The translations under genes were made by a program, and so were the position numbers. From an uncultured Opitutia bacterium (GTDB lineage: Bacteria > Verrucomicrobiota > Verrucomicrobiia > Opitutales > UBA953), in contig CAIVYX010000229.1 of assembly GCA_903910245.1 (NCBI GenBank), positions 1 to 6,661 of the forward strand: 6,661 bases of DNA, read 5' to 3'. This document shows, piece by piece, positions 1-6,384 of the stretch. Under the pieces are notes generated by a model. The model had not been told where the DNA came from. It searched no databases and was given only the letters and a program-made list of their open reading frames with translations. Each line of letters starts with the position of its first letter. The stretch's first letter is position 1.

Positions 1-26
1 AGAAGCGCAAGGCCGCCCGCCCATGA
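1..26 (+). CDS. Possible 3' tail of an upstream gene (partial)
   Basis: In the frame ending at the TGA at 24-26, the first bases of the window read as a basic tail, KRKAARP, then stop. That TGA overlaps the nadA start as ATGA, a common arrangement in translationally coupled operons. Only seven codons are visible, so neither the existence nor the identity of this gene can be shown from the window. The alternative is that these bases are simply the nadA leader. Confidence 0.3.
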
Positions 27-1000
27 TTCCGTATCCCTCCGCTTCCGTCTTCCCTCCCCTGCCCCTCGGTGGCACGCCACTGTCCGACCTGCAGAAGGAA
101 GTCATCGCCCTCAAACAGGCCAAGGACGCCATCATCCTCGCGCACAACTACCAGTGCGAGGACATCCAGAACGTCGCCGATTTCGTCGGAGACTCGCTCG
201 GCCTCGCCTACAAGGCCGCCGAGGCGAAGCAGTCGACGATCGTCTTCTGTGGCGTGCATTTCATGGCCGAGACGGCCAAGATCGTAAACCCGACGCGACG
301 CGTGCTCCTGCCAGACATGAACGCTGGTTGCTCGCTGGCCGACTCCTGCCCCGCCTCGAAGCTCGCCGCCGCGAAAGCCGCGGACCCTTCGCTTTACGTC
401 GTCGCCTACATCAATTGCAGTGCGGCGGTGAAAGCGCTCAGCGACGTCATCGTGACCAGCGGCAACGCCTCGAAAATCGTCAACCGCGTGCCCGCCGACC
501 GAAACATCCTCTTCGTCCCCGACCAGAACCTCGGTCGCTGGGTCTCCGGCAAGACCGGCCGCTCGATGCAGCTATGGCCGGGTAACTGCTACGCCCACGT
601 ACAATTCACGCCGGGCGCCCTCCTCCGCACCAAGGCCGCGCACCCTGGCGCCCCCGTCGTAGCCCATCCGGAATGCACCGAAGCCGTCCGCGAGATGGCC
701 GACATGGTCTGCTCGACCGAAATGATGGTCGGCTGGAGCAGGCAACAGACGGCCGATACAATTATCATTACTACGGAATCGGGGATGATTCACCGTCTCC
801 GCAAGGAAGTACCCGGTAAAACGTTCGTGGCAGCGCCGACGGATCGTTGCTCCTGTAACGACTGCAAGTTCATGAAGATGAATACCCTACAGAAGGTTCG
901 CGACTGCCTGCGCGACGGTTCGCCCGAGATCCTGATGGAAGAAAGCGTGCGCGTCGCCGCCGAGATTCCGCTTCGCCGCATGCTCGAATGGAGTAAGTAA
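23..1000 (+). CDS. nadA: Quinolinate synthase NadA (4Fe-4S)
   Basis: This cytoplasmic iron-sulfur enzyme condenses iminoaspartate (from NadB) with dihydroxyacetone phosphate to give quinolinate, the precursor used by NadC in de novo NAD synthesis. The 325-residue product is of normal family length. Visible signatures are LAHNYQ (39-44), CGVHFMAETAKI (76-87), NAGCSLADSCP (100-110), VAYINCSAAVKA (127-138), VTSGNA (144-149), FVPDQNLGR (164-172), WPGNCYAHVQF (185-195), AHPEC (214-218), ESGMIH (252-257) and a C-terminal CSCNDC (276-281) followed by KMN. By alignment from memory with E. coli NadA, the three cluster ligands should be C103, C189 and C281. The ATG at 23 has AAGG at 9-12, about 10 bases upstream, a weak ribosome site. 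No nadB or nadC is visible in the window. The enzyme identity is secure. Confidence 0.97.
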   Translation: MIPYPSASVFPPLPLGGTPLSDLQKEVIALKQAKDAIILAHNYQCEDIQNVADFVGDSLGLAYKAAEAKQSTIVFCGVHFMAETAKIVNPTRRVLLPDMNAGCSLADSCPASKLAAAKAADPSLYVVAYINCSAAVKALSDVIVTSGNASKIVNRVPADRNILFVPDQNLGRWVSGKTGRSMQLWPGNCYAHVQFTPGALLRTKAAHPGAPVVAHPECTEAVREMADMVCSTEMMVGWSRQQTADTIIITTESGMIHRLRKEVPGKTFVAAPTDRCSCNDCKFMKMNTLQKVRDCLRDGSPEILMEESVRVAAEIPLRRMLEWSK

Positions 1001-1125
1001 GGTCAAAGCGACTTTTCTTAGTAATGAATGAGGGGGGCAAAAAAACTTTTACGAAAGTTTGACAAAGGAGTTTATAATAAAATGTTAGAGGCATTCACAT
1101 CGCTTCAAAAGTTATCCCTGCCGCC
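1001..1125 (+). promoter_or_regulatory. AT-rich intergenic control region before the HTH gene
   Basis: This gap is markedly more AT-rich than the surrounding genes. It contains a perfect TATAAT at 1073-1078 and a perfect TTGACA at 1059-1064, but they are only 8 bases apart, so they cannot form a standard sigma-70 pair. With TATAAT as the -10, the best-placed -35 (TTACGA, 1049-1054, 18-base spacer) is poor. Transcription from TATAAT would begin near 1085, leaving a leader of about 40 bases before the ATG at 1126. AAAGGAG at 1064-1070 looks like a strong Shine-Dalgarno and would instead need transcription from further upstream. I see no good GC-rich terminator for nadA. Confidence 0.45.
1043..1060. 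repeat. 18-bp inverted repeat, possible operator or small hairpin
   Basis: AAACTTT (1043-1049) and AAAGTTT (1054-1060) are perfect complements around the four-base loop TACG. The right arm overlaps the first two bases of TTGACA (1059-1064). Each arm has a single G/C pair, so as RNA it is weak; as DNA it has the form of a binding site for a dimeric regulator. Read on the minus strand the stem runs into TTTT (1042-1039), but no minus-strand gene lies close enough upstream for a terminator role to be likely. An operator for the neighbouring HTH protein is an inference. Confidence 0.5.
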
Positions 1126-1159
1126 ATGGATAAAAATAAGCACTCCCACTCCATCATGA
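1082..1159 (+). CDS. Possible 25-codon leader ORF overlapping the HTH gene
   Basis: An ATG at 1082 opens a 25-residue frame that begins MLEAFTSLQKLSLPP and ends with TGA at 1157-1159. AAAGGAG lies at 1064-1070, 11 bases upstream, the best Shine-Dalgarno in this region. The stop overlaps the in-frame internal ATG (1156) of the HTH gene as ATGA, which would allow translational coupling. Against it, the peptide matches no family I recognise, and TATAAT at 1073-1078 lies between the ribosome site and the ATG. If that hexamer is the real -10, the leader ORF could not carry this ribosome site. Confidence 0.22.
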   Translation: MLEAFTSLQKLSLPPWIKISTPTPS

Positions 1160-1491
1160 GAATCGACCTAACTCCGACCGCCTTCACCTCAAAAGACGCC
1201 TACGTCCGCGCCGCCCTCTCCAAGGCCCGTGACCTCGCCGTGCAGAGCTGGGAAGACGAACACAGCGAACGCCAGTCGCTGATCGAACGCGAAGTCTCCA
1301 GCCTGTCGAAGCCCGAGTTGGCCAAGCGCCTCATCAAGCTGCTCTCCCGCCCGAACCGTGCCCGCGCCCAGATTTCGGACAGCATGCGCGCCAAGGCCCA
1401 GAACATGCGCAAGAAAGGCGCCCCGGTCCGCGAGATCGCCGCTGAGCTCGGTATCTCGATTCCGTCGGTCTACAACATCACCAAGGACTAA
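1126..1491 (+). CDS. Small protein with C-terminal resolvase-like helix-turn-helix
   Basis: The 121-residue product is highly charged. The first 80 or so residues look helical and rich in E, K and R, with leucines and alanines spaced as in amphipathic helices. Residues 85-121 form a helix-turn-helix resembling the DNA-binding tail of site-specific resolvases: helix 2 is VREIAAELG (101-109) and the recognition helix SIPSVYNITKD (111-121) runs to the very end. No recombinase catalytic domain is present, so a DNA-binding or regulatory role is inferred; the target is unknown. The start is uncertain. ATG 1126 and the in-frame ATG 1156 (product beginning MRIDLTPTAF) both lack a Shine-Dalgarno, and the ten codons between them are less GC-rich at third positions than the body. 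The stop lies only 2 or 38 bases before the candidate aat starts, so the two genes are probably co-transcribed. Confidence 0.75.
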   Translation: MDKNKHSHSIMRIDLTPTAFTSKDAYVRAALSKARDLAVQSWEDEHSERQSLIEREVSSLSKPELAKRLIKLLSRPNRARAQISDSMRAKAQNMRKKGAPVREIAAELGISIPSVYNITKD

Positions 1492-1529
1492 CCTTGCCCG
1501 CCGTTCCCGCCTCGCCGAAGGTATCGGCG

Positions 1530-2213
1530 ATGCAGGAATGGAATCGTGGCGATCCGTCGAAAGCCCCTGCCCGCGCGCCCTTGGCCCGCGGCGGGAAGCT
1601 CGATGCGCCCCACCTGATCGCGGCCTACCGGGCCGGCATCTTCCCATGGTATTCCGCCGGTGAGCCGGTGAAGTGGTGGTGCCCAGACCCTCGCTTCGTG
1701 ATGCGACCGGCCGATTTCCGCCTGACGGATAGCCTGCAGAAGACGATGCGCAAGAAGGGCTGGTCGGTCACCTTCGACCGCCAGTTCGAGACGGTGATGC
1801 GCCGCTGCTCCGAAGTCCCCCGCCCGGGCCAAAATGGTACTTGGATCAACGACGATATGATCGCGGCCTACTGCGAACTCCACCGCTTAGGAATCGCCCA
1901 TAGCGTCGAAGTTTGTTGGGAAGGCCAACTCGTCGGCGGGCTGTATGGCGTCGCGCTCGGCCGACTCTTCCATGGCGAATCGATGTTCCACCTGAAGGCC
2001 GACGCCTCAAAGGTGGGCTTCGCCACACTCGTCGCCCGCCTGCAGGCCTGCGACTACTTCCTCATCGACTGCCAGGTGCCCACACCCCACCTCGGCAGCC
2101 TAGGCGCCTTCCTCATCGACCGGGAAGAATTCCTCGAAGTGGTGAAATTGTTCCGCGACCAGCCGCCCGCGGGCGACGCGTTCGCGCCTATTCCGGCTTC
2201 GGACGCGACTTAA
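1530..2213 (+). CDS. aat: Leucyl/phenylalanyl-tRNA-protein transferase Aat
   Basis: Aat transfers Leu or Phe from charged tRNA to the N-terminal Lys or Arg of proteins, creating degrons recognised by ClpS for ClpAP in the cytoplasm. From the ATG at 1530 the product has 227 residues, close to the 234 of E. coli. Conserved blocks are GIFPW (36-40), WWCPDPR (49-55), TWI (104-106), HSVEV (124-128), VGGLYG (135-140), GESMF (149-153) and IDCQ (169-172); the third residue of WWCPDPR is usually Ser. The ATG is preceded by GAAGG at 1517-1521. A TTG at 1494, two bases after the preceding stop and with AAGGA at 1483-1487, would add 12 residues and cannot be excluded. The 3' end overlaps aroK on the other strand by 26 bases. 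Confidence 0.95.
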   Translation: MQEWNRGDPSKAPARAPLARGGKLDAPHLIAAYRAGIFPWYSAGEPVKWWCPDPRFVMRPADFRLTDSLQKTMRKKGWSVTFDRQFETVMRRCSEVPRPGQNGTWINDDMIAAYCELHRLGIAHSVEVCWEGQLVGGLYGVALGRLFHGESMFHLKADASKVGFATLVARLQACDYFLIDCQVPTPHLGSLGAFLIDREEFLEVVKLFRDQPPAGDAFAPIPASDAT

Positions 2214-2757
2214 GCAGCGCGCGAGCTTCCCGCTCGTAGACGCGCTCGACGATCACGCAGAGCTGCTGCAGTGAACGGCCGTCGGTATACACGGCGATGC
2301 CGGCCTTCATGTAGGCCTGCTCACGCTTCTTCATCAAGTCGCGAATCTTGGCCTCCGGGTCGTCGCCCTTGAGGAGCGGCCGACGCGAATTGCCCGCGGT
2401 GCGACGCAGGATGGTGTCGACCGATGCGAAGAGCGTGACGACGATGCCCTTGGAGCGGACGAGCTCGCCCATGCCGGGAGGCACGACCAGGCCGCCGCCA
2501 CAGGCGATGACCGCTCCGTTCGGAGGCAGCAGGCCTTCGACGACCTGACGTTCGAGGGCGCGGAAATGATCTTCACCATGTTCGGCGAAGATGTCGGCGA
2601 TCGAGACCCCGGCCAGTTTCTCGACGAGTTCGTCGGTGTCGTAGAAACGGCGGCGCCAACGCCTGGCCAGCTGGCGTCCGAGCGCGGACTTCCCCGTGCC
2701 CATGAATCCGGCGAGAATCAGGTTGGGAGAGTCTTCCTTGTTCGCGACGGGCGCCAT
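2188..2757 (-). CDS. aroK: Shikimate kinase
   Basis: This cytoplasmic enzyme phosphorylates the 3-hydroxyl of shikimate with ATP, the fifth step of the chorismate pathway. From the ATG at 2757 the product has 189 residues, slightly longer than the 170-175 usual. Visible elements are the Walker A GFMGTGKS (17-24), the shikimate/Mg-binding DTD (40-42), FRALE (65-69, with the shikimate-contacting Arg), CGGG (86-89), the lid segment with RRPLL (125-129) and the late R-x-x-x-Y (R145, Y149). A longer frame from a TTG at 2799 or a GTG at 2778 exists, but adds residues upstream of the normal kinase start and has no good ribosome site. It lies 55 bases after the secreted-protein gene and is probably its operon partner. 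It ends with TAG, which is relevant to the interrupted ilvE. Confidence 0.96.
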   Translation of the reverse strand: MAPVANKEDSPNLILAGFMGTGKSALGRQLARRWRRRFYDTDELVEKLAGVSIADIFAEHGEDHFRALERQVVEGLLPPNGAVIACGGGLVVPPGMGELVRSKGIVVTLFASVDTILRRTAGNSRRPLLKGDDPEAKIRDLMKKREQAYMKAGIAVYTDGRSLQQLCVIVERVYEREARALLKSRPKPE

Positions 2758-2812
2758 GGAGACATAGCAATCCCCCACCCGCCTCTCGGCAAGCGACAAG
2801 CGTCTGGGGAGA

Positions 2813-3703
2813 TTACTTGGCCGAAAGGGCGTCGAGCGCGGCCTTCGCCTTGGGCGCGATGCGTTCAGAGAGCCCTTGCGAGGCTTCGGTCAACGCGGCG
2901 CGGTCGGCTTCGGTGAAGAGACGAGGCACGGAGGCCCAGGCGGCTTCGGTCAATTCGTTGGCCGGGCCCTTGAGTAACGGCAGCATCGACTCCTTGATGG
3001 CGAGGCGACGGCTCTTACCATAGCCGTTGATACGGGTGGCGACGATACGGGCCCAGGATGCTTTGGCCGCGAGCGACATTCCCGACGGGTCCACAGGCAG
3101 GAGCTTCATGGCGATGGAGGACGGAAGGCGGAGGATCTCATCTTCGACCTCCTGGACCTGCGAACGCTGCGTCAATTTCGCCACACGCTCCCAAAGGATC
3201 GGGGCGGCGACGGTCGGGCTGATACGACGCAGGAGACGGTTGGCACGCTGGGCGGTGGCAAAGTCCTCGTTCTTCGTGAGCGCGACAAGTTCGTCGACGG
3301 TCAGCGGGTACTCCTTCGAGGAACGACGCTGATCGAGCAGACGCTCCAGCTGGGCGAGCTTGGTTTCCGGCGTGGTGCCATCCGGCGCTTCATACTCGTT
3401 AGGCTGCTTGGGATTGAGCGGAAGGAGCGGCTTATAAGCAGGATCGAGCAGAAGGATCTGGCCGAATGCGGCCAGAACTTCAGGACTCTCGGTAGCCTTG
3501 GCGGCGGCGCGGACACGATCGAACCAGGCCTTGGCCTCGGGCGAAGCCTTGGCGAACGAACGCGAGTGATCAAAGATCGCCTGCTGGGCGGCGAGGCGCT
3601 TCTCCGCGACCGCGAGGTCGGCGAAGGTAGCGTCAGACGGAGCCTCGGCGGCCGAAGCGACGAGACAGACTGCGCAGGCGAGGAAGAGCGAAAGATGCTT
3701 CAT
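2813..3703 (-). CDS. Sec-exported helical protein, function unknown
   Basis: From the ATG at 3703 the product has 296 residues and begins with a typical Sec signal peptide: MKH, a hydrophobic core (4-18, containing two Cys) and A-x-A sites near residues 16-21, so cleavage is likely around 18-21. Neither Cys sits in a lipobox, so it is predicted soluble and periplasmic or secreted, not a lipoprotein. The mature part looks almost wholly helical and charged, with many Ala, Glu, Lys and Leu. There is a proline-rich bend at about 84-103 and three (L/F)TEA units near the C-terminus. I recognise no enzyme motif or named family. A longer frame from 3796 would put 31 non-signal-like residues ahead of the signal peptide and overlap the upstream gene, so I reject it. 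The start lies 22 bases after the Tat oxidoreductase stop, which suggests joint transcription and possibly joint function in the periplasm. Confidence 0.75.
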   Translation of the reverse strand: MKHLSLFLACAVCLVASAAEAPSDATFADLAVAEKRLAAQQAIFDHSRSFAKASPEAKAWFDRVRAAAKATESPEVLAAFGQILLLDPAYKPLLPLNPKQPNEYEAPDGTTPETKLAQLERLLDQRRSSKEYPLTVDELVALTKNEDFATAQRANRLLRRISPTVAAPILWERVAKLTQRSQVQEVEDEILRLPSSIAMKLLPVDPSGMSLAAKASWARIVATRINGYGKSRRLAIKESMLPLLKGPANELTEAAWASVPRLFTEADRAALTEASQGLSERIAPKAKAALDALSAK

Positions 3704-3725
3704 GGTCGTATGATGTAAGGTGCGC

Positions 3726-5012
3726 TCAGATAGACCAGTTGCCGCGCATGGCCGGAGAGTGGAGATGGTTGGCCTGGTCGTCGTCGATGAAGCCACTGGC
3801 GTCGGACTTGAACTTCAGCTTGCGGCCGAGGCGGACGCACACGGCCGCGAGGTTGACGAGTGTCGAACTGCGGAAGGCCTCGGCGACGCCGTAGCCGAAA
3901 GGCCGCTTCTCGCGGGCGCACACATCGAAATCATCTTCTTGGTATTCCGGAAGCGGAAACTCGGCGGCCTTGACGAGCAGCTCGGGGCGGCTGCAACGCA
4001 TGCCGGCGAAGAGCTTGCCGTTCGGGCCTTCGAGGAAGGGATTCTCGGGGTTACGCTCGGCGAGTTCGGACTCAAGGATGATGCGAGTGCCGTCCTTATA
4101 GGTCATCGTGACGGTCTTCCAGACACCGCAGGCCATGGCGTCCTGAGCGGGCGCATCGCATTCGACGGTGACGGGCGATTCATTATCCTTACCGAGGAAG
4201 TACTGCACCGGATCGAGGAAGTGCTGGCCCATGTCGCCGAGGCCGCCTTGATCGAAATTCCAATAACCGCGGAAGGAACCATGGCAGCGGTGCGGGTGAT
4301 AAGGAATCAGCGCCGAAGGGCCGCAGTACATATCCCAGTTGAGATGCGCGGGTACCGGCTCGGGCTTGAGGTCGGGCTTACCGGTCCAAAGGTTCACCTT
4401 CCAGGCGATGCCGCCGACGGGCGCGAGACGCACAGTGAGCGGACCGCCGAGGACACCGCTGGCGACGACGCGCTTGATCTCGCGAGCCGGGCCGACGCCG
4501 TAGTAGTTCGTGCGGTTAAGGCGGAACCAGGTGTTCACACGGAAAGGGACGCCCGTCTGCTGCACCACGCGACTCAAAGCGATGCCTTCGCCGATCGTGC
4601 GCGTCATGGGCTTCTCGCACCACACGGCCTTGCCGCGGCGGGCGGCCATAGCCGCGATGACGCCATGCCAGTGAGGCGGCGTGCAGACGTGGACAACGTC
4701 GGCATCCGACAGCACAATCACTTCGCGGAAGTCTTCGGCCATCATCGGCGTGCCGCCGCCGGCCAGTTTGATGCGATCGAACTTCTTCTGCATGTGCTGG
4801 GCGTCGACGTCGCAGATCCCGATGATGCGGTTCTTGCCGGTCATGCGCGGCTCGGAGTGCATCGCGGAGATGCCGCCACAACCGACGATGACGTGGTTAA
4901 GCGTCTCGCTCGGCGGGACGAAGCCGCGGCCCAGCACGTGACGCGGGATGATCGTGAAGCCGAGGGCGGCGACAGCAGCCTTACGCAGGAAAGAACGACG
5001 GGGTAATCGCAT
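3726..5012 (-). CDS. Tat-exported Gfo/Idh/MocA family oxidoreductase
   Basis: The 428-residue product belongs to the NAD(P)-dependent sugar-type dehydrogenase family. It opens with a twin-arginine signal: PRRSFLRK (4-11), a hydrophobic stretch (12-22) and PRHVLG (23-28), so it should be exported folded with its cofactor. The Rossmann domain follows with GCGGIS (44-49), CDVD (67-70; the acidic residues after strand 2 fit NAD rather than NADP), TPPHWHG (111-117) and the family hallmark EKP (133-135). The C-terminal domain holds NFDQGGLGDMGQHFLD (252-267), the usual G-D-x-G-x-H motif with D260 and H264. The substrate cannot be told: sugar or cyclitol oxidation is the family norm, but some Tat-exported relatives are NAD-dependent glycosidases (GH109). 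No Shine-Dalgarno precedes the ATG. It is the first gene of the putative minus-strand operon. Confidence 0.92.
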   Translation of the reverse strand: MRLPRRSFLRKAAVAALGFTIIPRHVLGRGFVPPSETLNHVIVGCGGISAMHSEPRMTGKNRIIGICDVDAQHMQKKFDRIKLAGGGTPMMAEDFREVIVLSDADVVHVCTPPHWHGVIAAMAARRGKAVWCEKPMTRTIGEGIALSRVVQQTGVPFRVNTWFRLNRTNYYGVGPAREIKRVVASGVLGGPLTVRLAPVGGIAWKVNLWTGKPDLKPEPVPAHLNWDMYCGPSALIPYHPHRCHGSFRGYWNFDQGGLGDMGQHFLDPVQYFLGKDNESPVTVECDAPAQDAMACGVWKTVTMTYKDGTRIILESELAERNPENPFLEGPNGKLFAGMRCSRPELLVKAAEFPLPEYQEDDFDVCAREKRPFGYGVAEAFRSSTLVNLAAVCVRLGRKLKFKSDASGFIDDDQANHLHSPAMRGNWSI

Positions 5013-5166
5013 GAGGGGTGTTATGAAGAGAAAAGACCTCGTTCAATCATGATAGTTCCCCCACAAGGGCGAATGCCGTTATATGGCACTAATCCGCCGT
5101 TTAAAGACCCCGTTGTTTTGCTTTCAGCGGATATCCCTTCTCCTTGCACACATGCCGCACTCATCC
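5013..5166. promoter_or_regulatory. Divergent intergenic region
   Basis: This region separates the minus-strand oxidoreductase from the plus-strand adenylate-forming ligase and must hold both promoters if the ligase starts at 5167. It is more AT-rich than the genes. On the minus strand, TTGAAC (5046-5041) followed at 15 bases by CATAAC (5025-5020) is a weak candidate promoter that would put the transcript start very near the ATG. On the plus strand I find no convincing -35/-10 pair. No Shine-Dalgarno is seen before either start, and no strong hairpin. Confidence 0.35.
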
Positions 5167-6384
5167 ATGCCCACCGCCGTATCTCCGGACGGCACGGCAT
5201 GTCCGCAGACGGCCATCAAGCAAACGGTGGCGGTTCCTTTCTACGCTACGACCGAATGGCAGGCCGCACTCGCCCTCCCCTCGCCGCACCTCACCGACCT
5301 TCCTCGCATTACCAAGAGCCAGCTCCGCGAACATTCACCCGAAGGCTTCCTACCTGACGGTATGGACTTCAAGTCTCTCCTCGCTAGCGGCCTAATCGAA
5401 GAGGAAAGCACCTCGGGCACCTCGGGTGCCAGCGTCCGCGTGGTCTTCGGCAAGAACTGGTGGGCCGAACAAGAACGCCGTGCCTTGGTGCGCAACCCCT
5501 TCCTCGCCGAACTCTTCGGAACCAGACCCAGCCTACAACGGGCCGTCCTCACCACACCGGGCTGCAGCGGCGTGAGCTGCTACAACCGCTGGCTCAGCCT
5601 CGAACAGCGGACGATGGGAGACAGCCTCTTCGTGAACCAATCGCGCATTCCCTTCACGCTCGGCGAAGAGAAACTCGCCGGCATGACCAAGGAAGTCGCC
5701 GACTGGGCGCCGACCTTCCTGGATGTCGATCCGGTGCACGGAGCCTGGTTCGCGCTTCACTGCGAACGCCACGGTCTGCGGTTCCCTTCCCTGCGCTTCA
5801 TCCTGACGAGTTACGAGTACACCAGCGTCGTCCACCGCGCCATTATGGAGCGCGTCTTCGGCGTACCAGTCATCAACCTCTACGGCTCCAGCGAGACCGG
5901 CCACCTGCTCGTCGAACACGGCGGAGCGATGATCCCCAGTCAGGAGACCGCGATACTCGAAAGCACCTCAGCCGAAGGACTCGGCGAACTCCTCGTGACC
6001 ACCTTCACGAACCCCTATCTCCCCCTCCTGCGCTACGAGATTGGCGACTTCGTCGAACGGTCCCCGGACGGTTATCGTGTGCATGGACGTAAGCGCGACG
6101 CCCTGCGCGGCGCCGATGGACGCCTCCTGACCACGCGCATGATCGACCAGGCCTTCGTTGGGGTCAGCGGTATTGCCCATTATCAGCTTCGCCAGAAAGC
6201 CGACGGCACAGCGCACCTCTTCCTGCTGCCTGAAGCCGAAGGCGACAGCCTGACGAAGGCTCAAGCCAAGCTGACCAACGAACTCGGGCACCTGCTCGGC
6301 GCCACCGTCACCGCAGAGTCCATCAGCCTGATCGCCCCAGAGGATTCAGGGAAATTCCGCCTCACAGTCCGCGAAGCGGCCTGA
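5167..6384 (+). CDS. PaaK/CapK-like adenylate-forming ligase
   Basis: The product resembles phenylacetate-CoA ligase and coenzyme F390 synthetase-like proteins, which activate a carboxylic acid with ATP as an acyl-adenylate, usually before transfer to CoA. Numbered from the ATG at 5167 (405 residues), it shows the phosphate-binding loop TSGTSG (82-87), motif A5 as YGSSETG (239-245), A7 as YEIGD (290-294), A8 as GRKRD (307-311) and a C-terminal SGK with the expected catalytic lysine (K396). The N-terminal segment AIKQTVAVPFY matches the family pattern just ahead of the nucleotide core. In-frame ATGs at 5083 and 5152 could extend it by 28 or 5 residues. The 5083 extension has poorer third-position GC and no homology that I can see, so I prefer 5167. 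No phenylacetate genes are nearby, so the acid substrate is unknown. Confidence 0.85.
   Translation: MPTAVSPDGTACPQTAIKQTVAVPFYATTEWQAALALPSPHLTDLPRITKSQLREHSPEGFLPDGMDFKSLLASGLIEEESTSGTSGASVRVVFGKNWWAEQERRALVRNPFLAELFGTRPSLQRAVLTTPGCSGVSCYNRWLSLEQRTMGDSLFVNQSRIPFTLGEEKLAGMTKEVADWAPTFLDVDPVHGAWFALHCERHGLRFPSLRFILTSYEYTSVVHRAIMERVFGVPVINLYGSSETGHLLVEHGGAMIPSQETAILESTSAEGLGELLVTTFTNPYLPLLRYEIGDFVERSPDGYRVHGRKRDALRGADGRLLTTRMIDQAFVGVSGIAHYQLRQKADGTAHLFLLPEAEGDSLTKAQAKLTNELGHLLGATVTAESISLIAPEDSGKFRLTVREAA

Noticed and set aside
154..585. Arg-rich open frame inside nadA
   Set aside because: This is an out-of-frame shadow of nadA with the typical Arg/Pro-rich composition of high-GC off-frames.
1039..1060. 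Intrinsic terminator on the minus strand (inverted repeat followed by a T-run)
   Set aside because: The stem has one G/C pair per arm and no minus-strand gene ends nearby; the closest, aroK, ends more than 1 kb away.
2566..2916. Plus-strand open frame across the aroK 5' end and the following gap
   Set aside because: It lies antisense to aroK and the secreted-protein gene, shows no family motif and has off-frame composition.
3720..5006. A 428-codon open frame on the plus strand antisense to the oxidoreductase
   Set aside because: It is codon-aligned with the sense gene, so it stays open merely because that gene avoids TTA, CTA and TCA codons, as expected at high GC. Its translation matches no family, whereas the sense frame is a clear Gfo/Idh/MocA enzyme.
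5049..5357. Plus-strand frame of 102 codons beginning in the divergent intergenic region
   Set aside because: It runs into the ligase gene in another frame, has no recognisable protein features, and its internal ATG near AAGGG (5072) is probably chance.
5408..5430. Tandem CACCTCGGG direct repeat
   Set aside because: It is fully explained by the codons of the TSGTSG phosphate-binding loop.
5460..6092. 210-codon plus-strand frame inside the ligase gene
   Set aside because: It is an Arg-rich off-frame of the ligase, which has all the adenylation motifs in its own frame.
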